64,000 nt of DNA. Source: Alkaliphilus metalliredigens QYMF. GTDB lineage: Bacteria > Bacillota > Clostridia > Peptostreptococcales > Natronincolaceae. Shown here piece after piece: positions 37,709-45,377 of this stretch. Made by a program: the position numbers and the translations under genes. The notes beneath the pieces are model-generated. The model was given only the letters and a program-made list of their open reading frames with translations, did not search any database and was not told where the DNA came from. Location: contig NC_009633.1 of the NCBI RefSeq assembly GCF_000016985.1, forward strand, positions 1,116,001 through 1,180,000. The letters are read 5' to 3'. The first letter of the stretch is position 1; the number at the start of each line of letters is the position of its first letter.

Positions 37709-37936
37709 GTAGTTGGAGAAAGGAAATCCATAGAAATTTACTCCCTTCAGCACCAAGTGCTATTCTTTACAGATGATGGGTTTAATGATATGGAAGAAGT
37801 TTGATAGATACAAATAAATAAGTTATGATAGTATAGATATAGTTCCTCAATTTTTTTATTCTTTCTAGTATTTTAGTTCTAGAGAGAAACCAAAGATTAT
37901 TTTACGGATGAGTTGACAGTAAGGGGGTTTTAACAT
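37709..37936. other. Intergenic region before the YibE/F gene
   Basis: About 230 bases without an open frame, clear hairpin or strong promoter match. Confidence 0.4.
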
Positions 37937-39067
37937 ATGAAAAAAATTGCATGGACTTTGATAATGATCTTGTTGTTAGTTACAATGGGTGGGACATTTT
38001 CATTTGCAGCAGAATTTGTCGAAGACCCAATCATTGAAAGAGCAAAAATTTTAGAGGTAGAAGAGCTTGAAGAAGGCTATGGAGAAGCGGGCCTTTTCTT
38101 CGAAAATATGATTGTGAGGTTAGAAATTACATCAGGGGACTATAAGGGACAAGAATTTGAAATTGTTCATAGTTTGTCTGGAAACTTATCCTATGACATT
38201 GATGTGAGCCCCGGCGACCGTGTGCTGATTACAATTGATGAAATAGATGGAGACGTAGCGGTTTATATTTCTGAATATGCAAGAGATACCTATATCTATA
38301 TCGTGCTTGCTATTTTTATTGTACTACTGCTGCTACTTGGAGGCGTTAAGGGATTAAAAACAATCATCACTTTAATCATAACCATTGGGCTAATCATGAA
38401 AGTACTACTTCCTGGCTTATTAGCAGGATATAGTCCAATCTTATTAACAATCCTTATATCCTTTGTTGTAACAGTCCTTACAATTCTAATTGTAGGGGGA
38501 AATAATCGAAAAAGCTACGCTGCTATCATAGGGGTGCTTGGAGGCGTCTTCGCCGCTGGCATCATCGCTTATTTCGTAGGCACAAAGGTAAGGCTAACGG
38601 GATTATCCTCAGAGGAAGCCATGATGTTAATGTACATTCCCCAAGGAATTGATTTTGACTTTAGTGGGTTATTATTTGCTGGGATCATTATGGGAGCATT
38701 GGGAGCAGTAATGGATGTGGGTATGACAATTGCCTCTTCAATGGAAGAAATTAGATTAGCTAATCCTAGTTTATCCACAAAAAAATTGATTGTGGCAGGA
38801 ATGAATGTAGGAAAGGATGTTATGGGAACCATGGCCAATACACTGATTTTGGCATATACCGGTAGCATGATCCCACTACTTCTATTGTTTACTGCATATG
38901 AAGATCCCTTCACAAGGATTATTAATTTAGACTTAATTGCCACAGAAGTGATCAGAGCCTTGGCTGGAAGTATCGGTTTGATCCTATGTATTCCATTGAC
39001 AGCCCTAGTGGCAGGATTATTAAGGGAAAAGTTTGGTGATGATCAAGTAAAGGATCAAGGAAAGTAG
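37937..39067 (+). CDS. YibE/F-family integral membrane protein
   Basis: The 376-residue protein has a signal peptide (about 1-24), an extracellular beta domain to about residue 120 (with GDYKGQEFEIVHSLSGN), and then seven or so transmembrane segments with the family motifs VKGLKTIITLIITIGLIMKVLLPGLL and GALGAVMDVGMTIASSMEE. YibE/F proteins are common in Firmicutes; transport is assumed but no substrate is established. A hairpin terminator follows. Its place after the two-component genes may mean shared regulation. Confidence 0.88.
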   Translation: MKKIAWTLIMILLLVTMGGTFSFAAEFVEDPIIERAKILEVEELEEGYGEAGLFFENMIVRLEITSGDYKGQEFEIVHSLSGNLSYDIDVSPGDRVLITIDEIDGDVAVYISEYARDTYIYIVLAIFIVLLLLLGGVKGLKTIITLIITIGLIMKVLLPGLLAGYSPILLTILISFVVTVLTILIVGGNNRKSYAAIIGVLGGVFAAGIIAYFVGTKVRLTGLSSEEAMMLMYIPQGIDFDFSGLLFAGIIMGALGAVMDVGMTIASSMEEIRLANPSLSTKKLIVAGMNVGKDVMGTMANTLILAYTGSMIPLLLLFTAYEDPFTRIINLDLIATEVIRALAGSIGLILCIPLTALVAGLLREKFGDDQVKDQGK

Positions 39068-39115
39068 TATATTGTGAAAAAATAGAAGTTGTTAATTGTA
39101 AGTAAAATAAAAAAG

Positions 39116-39152
39116 AAAACTCCCTAAGGAAAGATTAGGGAGTTTTGTTTTT
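39116..39152. terminator. Bidirectional terminator after the YibE/F gene
   Basis: AAAACTCCCTAA (39116-39127) pairs with TTAGGGAGTTTT (39135-39146), followed by GTTTTTTATT. It also serves the convergent SASP-like gene. Confidence 0.9.
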
Positions 39153-39168
39153 TATTACCTTAATGATA

Positions 39169-39456
39169 TTATCTAATTTTGCTTTTCGTTCCTTGTGTCA
39201 CATTCCCTCTTTGGGTAGGATCTTGCATTTGACTTTGTTGCATTTCTTGTTGGACATTTTGAAGCTCTTGTTGTCCTACGGATTGAGAGTTTTGTAAATT
39301 TGTACTTGTATTAGGAGTTGTGTTTGTCATTCCTTGATTTGTTGTAGATTGCATTGATTGACCATTATTCATTCTTTGTTTGGCTGCTTGAATTTCAGTT
39401 TGGTCAATAGACTGAGAGTTATTTAAATTAAATTGATTACCATTGGTTGTTGACAT
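39169..39456 (-). CDS. Gamma-type SASP-like protein (tentative)
   Basis: The 95-residue protein is almost entirely Gln, Asn, Ser, Thr and Met with few large hydrophobics. It consists of two related halves: NLNNSQSIDQTEIQAAKQRM (about 10-29) and NLQNSQSVGQQELQNVQQEM (about 53-72). Repeated Gln/Asn-rich units with TEI-type sites recall gamma-type small acid-soluble spore proteins, which are amino-acid stores cut by the GPR protease. The match is by composition and repeat pattern only. A ribosome site GGAGGG precedes the ATG, and a perfect 11-bp hairpin lies in its leader. Confidence 0.55.
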   Translation of the reverse strand: MSTTNGNQFNLNNSQSIDQTEIQAAKQRMNNGQSMQSTTNQGMTNTTPNTSTNLQNSQSVGQQELQNVQQEMQQSQMQDPTQRGNVTQGTKSKIR

Positions 39457-39478
39457 AATGATATCCCTCCAAATTATT

Positions 39479-39505
39479 ATATTATGAGTATTCGACTCAT
39501 AATAT
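39479..39505. promoter_or_regulatory. Perfect inverted repeat upstream of the SASP-like gene
   Basis: ATATTATGAGT and ACTCATAATAT form an 11-bp stem around ATTCG about 23 bases before the minus-strand start codon. It could be a 5' mRNA-stabilising hairpin or an operator. Confidence 0.5.
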
Positions 39506-39770
39506 TAGTATGAGCAGAAGTAGTCAGAATATTGCTTGTTATATAAATACTTATATGTAAAAATAAGTTAAAAATAAGTTAAAAAGAGATTTATTACACG
39601 AAATATTGTTCTTTGATAACACAGAATATGGATAAGTGCTTATTGAGCCTATATTGCCCAAGGCTTTCCAGTATCCTGTGTTCCAAATATATATTAAGAG
39701 TAAAGTGAATCGTAATCATTCTAAGGAAAATTTTTCATCGTATCATTATACGAAAATAATAGTGAGTATT
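39506..39770. other. Intergenic region before the CYTH-like/ppx pair
   Basis: AT-rich; contains the tandem AATAAGTTAAAAATAAGTTA (from about 39561) but no supported gene. A spurious frame at 39636 runs through the downstream ribosome site. Confidence 0.4.
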
Positions 39771-39811
39771 ACTGGATATTGGGTATTATTTAAATATATC
39801 CAGTTTTTTTC
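39771..39811 (+). terminator. Terminator upstream of the CYTH-like gene, with no preceding plus-strand gene
   Basis: ACTGGATAT (39771-39779) and ATATCCAGT (39796-39804) are followed by seven T. The nearest upstream plus-strand gene already has its own terminator, so this may end a small RNA or act as a leader attenuator. Confidence 0.7.
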
Positions 39812-39873
39812 TACAAAAAAAAGAATGATATATGAAACATTATTTGAATTAAAAAATATAAGGAGGTATTATT

Positions 39874-40464
39874 ATGTCAGAAAAAATTATACCAAGATGG
39901 GAATGGAGAACTTTTGCAAATGAATTTGGTGAAGCAGAGGAAAGAATAAAGAAACATGAAAGAGGAAATCTCAAATTTAGTGAAGAGAAGTACATCCTAT
40001 CAAAGGGGAGTAATGAGAATACCAAGTTTAGAGATGATTTAATGGATATTAAATCGCTACAGGAAGTCAATCAGGACTCATTAGAGCAATGGTATCCCAC
40101 AATGAAAGACACATTTCCAATGACAAAAGAAAAAATAGCAGTATTGTTTACAGATTACTTTAAAGCACCAGTTCCACAGTTTAAAAAAGAAGCCTATACT
40201 TTCGAAGCGTTTTTAGAAGAATTGATAAAACCTTGTGATGAATTAGAGGTAGTTGATGTTAAGAAAGAAAGACACATTTATGTGATTAATATGGCAGTTG
40301 TTGAAATTGCTGAAGCTCAATTTAATGGGATTCCAATGAGAACCATTTGTGTTGAACATGCTGATCCAGATAATGTAATGAAAATCGTTCGAGAATTAGG
40401 TCTAGAAGGTTTTGAAAATATAAACTATATTACAGCAATGAAAAAAGCCGTTGGTCTAGAATAA
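39874..40464 (+). CDS. CYTH-like domain protein paired with an exopolyphosphatase (tentative)
   Basis: The 196-residue protein has charged residues in alternating strand patterns (PRWEWRTFANEF, KFSEEKYILSKG, NTKFRDDLMDIKSL, ELEVVDVKKERHIYVI) that recall the CYTH/triphosphate-tunnel fold, whose members bind triphosphates, polyphosphate or cyclic nucleotides through basic and acidic strands. ppx starts 20 bases downstream. Such pairing fits polyphosphate metabolism, but the fold call is pattern-based. An AGGAGG site precedes the ATG. Confidence 0.55.
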   Translation: MSEKIIPRWEWRTFANEFGEAEERIKKHERGNLKFSEEKYILSKGSNENTKFRDDLMDIKSLQEVNQDSLEQWYPTMKDTFPMTKEKIAVLFTDYFKAPVPQFKKEAYTFEAFLEELIKPCDELEVVDVKKERHIYVINMAVVEIAEAQFNGIPMRTICVEHADPDNVMKIVRELGLEGFENINYITAMKKAVGLE

Positions 40465-40483
40465 GAAGATTAAGGAGGATATC

Positions 40484-41395
40484 ATGAATATAAAAGCGAT
40501 AATTGATGTCGGAACCAATTCAATTAAGTTCCATATAGCAGAACTTACTTCAAATGGGAAAATAAAAACAATTTTAGATGAAAATAACATTGCTAGAATA
40601 GGAGAAGGACTGAGAGAAACTGGTGTGTTAAGCCCAGAGGCAATGAAAAGAAATACTGAGGCAATAACAGAATTTGTGAATAAAGCCAAAGAATTAAATG
40701 TCGATGAGTTCATAGGCGTAGGAACCATGGCCCTACGTACAGCGAAAAATAGTGATGAATTTGTAAAAATGGTTAAGGATGCTAATGGGGTTGAGATTAA
40801 AGTCATAACTGGAGACGAAGAAGCGCGCCTTTCTTATTTGGCAGTTCTATCGGGATTAGATTTACAAGAGGGAGAGTTAGCCATTTTTGACACTGGTGGA
40901 GGAAGTACGGAGTTTATATTTGGAAGTGGAAAAGAAATTAGCAAGAAATTTAGTGTTAATTTAGGATCTCTTACCATTAGTGAAAACGTTCTCAAAACAG
41001 ATCCAGCAACAGAAGAAGAAATAAGTAAAGCTCTTGAAGAAATTCATAAGACATTTGAGGCACATGGTGCCAGTGGTAAAGTGACTCAATTGGTAGGTAT
41101 GGGTGGTACAGTTACCAGTATTGGAGCTGTAAAACATAAAATGTCTAAGTATGATCCTGATATTATTCAAGGGTCAAAACTTGAATTAAGTGAAGTTGAA
41201 GAACAAATTAAAATGTATGGATCTAAAACAAACGAAGAGCGTCAGCAAATTGTAGGATTACAGCCAAAACGAGCAGAAGTTATTTTAGCAGGTGCTTGTA
41301 TATTAAAAGTAATAATGGAAAGAATGTCCATGGATCATCTGACGATAAGTGATAGAGGGTTAAGGCATGGATTGGCATATGATTTGTTTAAATAA
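40484..41395 (+). CDS. ppx: Ppx/GppA-family exopolyphosphatase
   Basis: This enzyme family hydrolyses terminal phosphate from polyphosphate or from pppGpp. The 303-residue protein is the short form (about 300 residues) with only the two-lobed actin-like core. It shows IIDVGTNSIKFHIAEL at the N-terminus (phosphate-1), GTMALRTAKNS, the catalytic-Glu segment VITGDEEARLSY, FDTGGGSTEF (phosphate-2) and a C-terminal SDRGLRHGL. It lies 20 bases after the CYTH-like gene with AAGGAGG. Confidence 0.92.
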   Translation: MNIKAIIDVGTNSIKFHIAELTSNGKIKTILDENNIARIGEGLRETGVLSPEAMKRNTEAITEFVNKAKELNVDEFIGVGTMALRTAKNSDEFVKMVKDANGVEIKVITGDEEARLSYLAVLSGLDLQEGELAIFDTGGGSTEFIFGSGKEISKKFSVNLGSLTISENVLKTDPATEEEISKALEEIHKTFEAHGASGKVTQLVGMGGTVTSIGAVKHKMSKYDPDIIQGSKLELSEVEEQIKMYGSKTNEERQQIVGLQPKRAEVILAGACILKVIMERMSMDHLTISDRGLRHGLAYDLFK

Positions 41396-41530
41396 CTAAA
41401 CTCATAAGTACTTTGAGGACAAGATAGCCCTATTCTCTGTTCAGGCATATGAGGTGGCAAAGCATTTAATAAACCACAATATAAAACCTGTAATTTAATT
41501 AACTCTACTAAATTATAAGGAGGCGTTAAT

Positions 41531-42520
41531 ATGAAAAAGCGTAAACTTATTTGGTTTATAGCCATAGCTCTTGTACTCACTGTGACACTAGTTGCATGTA
41601 CAGGAAATAATGGAGAAGCCCCAACTGTAAGTGACACATTTCCAGACAAACCAATCACAATCGTTAACTACGTAGCTCCAGGAGGAGCCATGGACGTAAC
41701 GACAAGGAAATTTGTAGAAATAGCTGGTAAATATACTGATGCAACCTTTGTTGTAGAAAATAGAACCGGTGCAGGTGGCTTGATTGCACAGGATTATGTA
41801 TTAGGGCAGGCAGCAGATGGATATAGAATTTTTGCTGCTACGACTTCAAATATATCGACAGTTATCTCTGGAGGACATGATGTAGATCGATATATTTGGG
41901 GATTTGATTGGATTTCCATGATCATGAGAGATCCAGAAAGCGTTATTACCAACTCACAAAATCCGTTAAATGACTTTATGGATATTGTAGAAGATGCCAT
42001 TGCTAAAGATGGAGAACAAATTTGGGTAGGGCCATCTGCTGGTGGATTTGACCATGTTATGGCTATGAAGGTATGGGATGCCTTTGGTATCGAGGCTGTT
42101 TGGATTCCCTTTGAATCAGGGCCATTAGCTATGAATGCTTTGCTAGGCGGTCAGGGTGTAGCCTATGTAGGAAATCCTAGAGATGTAATGGGTAGACCAG
42201 ACTTAATCAACGCTGTCATCGCTAGTGATGAAAGGTTACCGCAGCATCCTGATGTAACAACATTTGGAGAGCTTGGACATCCTGAACTAGATGATGAGAT
42301 TATGTGGAGAGGATTTGCTGTTAAAAAAGGAACCCCCCAAGAGGCTATAGACTGGTTTAGTGATATTGCACAACAAGTTACAGAAGATGAAGAGTGGATA
42401 CAGTTTTTCTATGAATCATCTATAGAAGCAACCAACTATGGACAAGAACAATTTGAAGAAATCATTCAAAGAGACATTGATGATCATATCTACTATTTAA
42501 CAAAATTTGGGATACTATAA
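41531..42520 (+). CDS. tctC: Tripartite tricarboxylate transporter substrate-binding lipoprotein (TctC type)
   Basis: The 329-residue exported protein has a lipoprotein signal peptide with lipobox VAC and Cys23. It contains the Bug/TctC signatures FPDKPITIVNYVAPGGAMDVTTR and VENRTGAGG, which line the pocket for a carboxylate. TctB and TctA follow in the same direction, so together they form an ion-gradient-driven uptake system for citrate or another carboxylate. The exact substrate is unknown. Confidence 0.92.
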   Translation: MKKRKLIWFIAIALVLTVTLVACTGNNGEAPTVSDTFPDKPITIVNYVAPGGAMDVTTRKFVEIAGKYTDATFVVENRTGAGGLIAQDYVLGQAADGYRIFAATTSNISTVISGGHDVDRYIWGFDWISMIMRDPESVITNSQNPLNDFMDIVEDAIAKDGEQIWVGPSAGGFDHVMAMKVWDAFGIEAVWIPFESGPLAMNALLGGQGVAYVGNPRDVMGRPDLINAVIASDERLPQHPDVTTFGELGHPELDDEIMWRGFAVKKGTPQEAIDWFSDIAQQVTEDEEWIQFFYESSIEATNYGQEQFEEIIQRDIDDHIYYLTKFGIL

Positions 42521-42617
42521 CAATTCTTATTTAACTCTTAAGTGGAGTCTTATCTGAAGTGTAATTGGATTATCATATAGGCTCCACTTAAGATTAATAT
42601 GAAGGGGGGAGAAGAAA

Positions 42618-43184
42618 TTGCAAAATACCTCATTCTTTGGCAATATGCAATGGTATCATTTTATTATCTTATTGGTTTTAGTTCAGATCATTATTGGTTT
42701 GATAACAGCCAAATCTAAGTATCGCAATTATGTTGGACAAATATTGGTTACAACAACTGTTGCAACGATGTCTGTGATTTACTATTTACTATCAACCCAG
42801 TTTCCGACTAGGGGTGCCACGTCAAGAGGATCAACAGCAGCTACAGTGCCAAGACTATGGATTATGTTAATTATACCCACATGTATCATTTTTTTAATAG
42901 GTATATTTAGAAGAAAAGAAGAACCAGATGAACCATTTGGACGTATGGATATTGTCTTTGGGACTGTTGCCCTACTGGTGATAAGTATATTATCATTTGA
43001 GTATATCGGATATTATCTAGCTTCAGCTCTTTTCTTAGGGTTTTGTATGTACTTGTTAGGATATCGAAAATTAAAAGTGGTAGGTATTATTTCTGTCACC
43101 TGGGTTATTTTCACTTATTTTGTTTTTCATAGAATTTTGTATGTACCCTTACCAGTTGGAAAATTATTTGAGCTATTTATTTAG
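42618..43184 (+). CDS. tctB: Tripartite tricarboxylate transporter small membrane subunit (TctB type)
   Basis: The 188-residue protein has four transmembrane segments and weak sequence constraint, as usual for TctB. Its place between tctC and tctA gives the identity. Translation starts at TTG 42618, with AGGGGGGAG about seven bases upstream. It is 18 bases before tctA. Confidence 0.85.
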   Translation: MQNTSFFGNMQWYHFIILLVLVQIIIGLITAKSKYRNYVGQILVTTTVATMSVIYYLLSTQFPTRGATSRGSTAATVPRLWIMLIIPTCIIFLIGIFRRKEEPDEPFGRMDIVFGTVALLVISILSFEYIGYYLASALFLGFCMYLLGYRKLKVVGIISVTWVIFTYFVFHRILYVPLPVGKLFELFI

Positions 43185-43208
43185 TAAGTCAGAGGGGAGT
43201 GATTGCAT

Positions 43209-44705
43209 ATGGAACTTATTACTAATTTGCTTGAAGGGACTAGGCCACTTATCGCATTACAACCACTGCTTCTGATTGCATTAGGAGTTGTAAGTGGTAT
43301 TTTAGCAGGCGCAACACCAGGAATCTCACCATCTATGGCTGTTGCATTATTTTTACCATTTACATTCACAATGTCACCTTCACTGGCGCTTATATTGTTA
43401 ACCTCAATCTATGTTTCTTCAAATTTTGGAGGATCGATTACAGCAATAACAATTAACACCCCAGGAACACCTTCTGCAGTTGTGACAGCCTTTGATGGTT
43501 ATCCATTGACTCAAAAAGGAGAAGCAGGGAAAGCTTTAGGTGTATCTCTGGTCTCATCAACTGTTGGGGGATTAATCGGAACCGTTATTTTAATTCTTTT
43601 CGCTGTTCCATTATCTAGAGTTGCCCTTAACTTCTGGCCATCAGAATATTTTGCTTTAGCCATATTAGGCCTGGCTACAGTAGCTACATTAGGAGGCTCT
43701 AACTGGAAAAAGGCTTTGGTTGCTGTTTTATTTGGTCTACTACTCAATACAATAGGACTAGACCCCATAACAGGAGTCAATCGATATACATTTGGTATTG
43801 TACGTCTTTTTGATGGATTTACTTTTATTCCAGTATTAATTGGACTATTTGCACTAAGTGAGGTTTTCCATAAGATAGAAGAATATAAATTTGGTAAGGT
43901 AAATAACAAGAAAGTTGAGTTTATTTGGCCATCAATTTTAGATTATTGGAAGTTGAAGTATAATATTATCAGATCCTCTTTACTTGGAACAATTATTGGC
44001 ATTTTTCCAGGGGCAGGGGGTACGATTGCTTCATTCATTGCATACGATGTTGAAAAGCGCCTCAGCAAAAATCCAGAGTTGTTTGGAAAAGGTAGCACTG
44101 AAGGTGTTGCTGCAGCGGAAGCTTCTAATAGTAGTTCTGTAGGTGGAGCCCTTGTTCCATTGCTTACATTGGGTATTCCAGGTAGTGCAACTGCTGCTGT
44201 GTTAATCAGTGCACTGATGATCCATGATTTACAGCCAGGACCCGAACTTTTCACAAGAAATCCTGAAGTTGTTTACGGTCTTTTCGGAAGTTTATTTATC
44301 ACTAATTTGTTTATGCTTGTGATCGGTTTAGCTGGAAGCAGACTATGGATTAAGGTAACTTTAATCCCCAAAAATATTCTTTTTCCTATGATATTTGCTT
44401 TTTCAATTGTTGGTAGTTATTCAGTCAAGTATTCAACCTTCGATGTTTGGACTTGTATCGCATTTGGCTTGATTGGTTGGGCTTTTAAGAGATATGGATT
44501 TCCACTATCTCCTGTTGTATTGGGACTCGTACTTGGAAGAATGGCAGAAATGAACTTCAGACAAGCAGTGATGTATGGGGGCTACTCCATGTTCTTTGTT
44601 AGACCTGTTTCTCTAATTATGTTAATAATAGCAGCTCTTTCAGTTTTGATTCCAATTCTTCAAGGGAAGAAAAGGAAACCCCAAAAACCAGAGCCGCTTG
44701 AATAA
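43209..44705 (+). CDS. tctA: Tripartite tricarboxylate transporter large membrane subunit (TctA type)
   Basis: This is the transport channel of the Tct system. The protein of about 498 residues has about 11-12 membrane segments and the two family motifs GATPGISPSMAVALFLPFTF and GIFPGAGGTIASFIAYDVEKR. ATG 43209 is chosen since AGAGGGGAGTG lies upstream; the TTG at 43203 is possible. A hairpin terminator at 44812 follows. Confidence 0.95.
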   Translation: MELITNLLEGTRPLIALQPLLLIALGVVSGILAGATPGISPSMAVALFLPFTFTMSPSLALILLTSIYVSSNFGGSITAITINTPGTPSAVVTAFDGYPLTQKGEAGKALGVSLVSSTVGGLIGTVILILFAVPLSRVALNFWPSEYFALAILGLATVATLGGSNWKKALVAVLFGLLLNTIGLDPITGVNRYTFGIVRLFDGFTFIPVLIGLFALSEVFHKIEEYKFGKVNNKKVEFIWPSILDYWKLKYNIIRSSLLGTIIGIFPGAGGTIASFIAYDVEKRLSKNPELFGKGSTEGVAAAEASNSSSVGGALVPLLTLGIPGSATAAVLISALMIHDLQPGPELFTRNPEVVYGLFGSLFITNLFMLVIGLAGSRLWIKVTLIPKNILFPMIFAFSIVGSYSVKYSTFDVWTCIAFGLIGWAFKRYGFPLSPVVLGLVLGRMAEMNFRQAVMYGGYSMFFVRPVSLIMLIIAALSVLIPILQGKKRKPQKPEPLE

Positions 44706-44811
44706 GCTATTTTGACTTAATCAGTGTAGAAATGTAGAAGAAAGTTGTCTCTTGATTTCGTCTTAAGAGAAGAAGGAAAGCTTTCTGTAGGCAATAAAAG
44801 TGAATTAAAAC

Positions 44812-44853
44812 AAAGACACGAATATGATATTCATCATTTACGTGTCTTTTTGT
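44812..44853 (+). terminator. Terminator of the tct operon
   Basis: AAAGACACG (44812-44820) and CGTGTCTTT (44841-44849) flank a partly self-complementary loop and end in TTTTT. Confidence 0.8.
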
Positions 44854-44976
44854 TATGCAGAGGTAAGTAACAATGGCATATCCACTGTGAATCTAAAAAT
44901 AAAATGAACAAAGCTTAATCACCTTATAACAGCTCCTGCATAATATATAGTGCACCTAAGGAAAGGAGGGTCAATA

Positions 44977-45282
44977 ATGATCAGAGTAGCAAAGCAGGGA
45001 GTTAGAAGAGAAAGCATCGAAGCTGAAGGGACATGTAGACCACCAGTACCACCCCAAAGACCTTGTCCGCAATTACCAGGGACTTTACTCAGAATTTTTA
45101 TTCCAGCGGGAGCTGTAATCAATCTATTGAATCTAATCGAAATCACTTCACCCAGTGGCATTTGTCTAATTGTCAGATTGCCGTTTCTAGGAGGTTTATT
45201 AGGTGGTAAAAAGCATACTTTAGATAGTTTTGTAAGTGCCATAGAAACAGCTGGAGGAACAGTAGAAGTTGTAGAAGAATAA
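44977..45282 (+). CDS. Unrecognised 101-residue protein beside an IS insertion
   Basis: The start is ATG 44977 after GGAAAGGAGGG. The protein has a Pro/Cys-rich segment (CRPPVPPQRPCPQLPG), a hydrophobic middle, LGGLLGGKKHTLDSF and an acidic tail EVVEE. I recognise no family. Its last 29 codons and stop (from 45195) lie in the 94-bp sequence duplicated by the adjacent insertion element, so the gene kept its full frame while an orphan copy of its 3' end sits beyond the element. Confidence 0.65.
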   Translation: MIRVAKQGVRRESIEAEGTCRPPVPPQRPCPQLPGTLLRIFIPAGAVINLLNLIEITSPSGICLIVRLPFLGGLLGGKKHTLDSFVSAIETAGGTVEVVEE

Positions 45283-45288
45283 ATAAAA
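45195..45288 (+). repeat. Target-site duplication, left copy (94 bp)
   Basis: Identical to 47392-47485. It contains the 3' end of the upstream small gene. Confidence 0.93.
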
Positions 45289-45323
45289 CCTGACTTCGGA
45301 ACATCATTCATAATAAAAAGTGC

Positions 45324-45363
45324 TGAAGCCATCTGTTTACAGAGGTTTCAGTACTTTTTATTT
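45324..45363. terminator. Hairpin near the left end of the insertion element
   Basis: AAAAAGTGCTGAAGCC pairs imperfectly with GGTTTCAGTACTTTTT. It lies past the transposase stop and can end transposase transcription or block reading into the element. Confidence 0.7.
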
Positions 45364-45377
45364 TTGTTTTGCACTCA

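Noticed and set aside
39636-39923. 95-codon plus-strand frame before the CYTH-like gene
   Set aside because: It has no ribosome site, runs through a terminator and through the downstream gene's ribosome site and start in another frame, and encodes low-complexity sequence.
43511-43909. 132-codon minus-strand frame opposite tctA
   Set aside because: It is antisense to a conserved transporter gene and has no start signal or recognisable domain.
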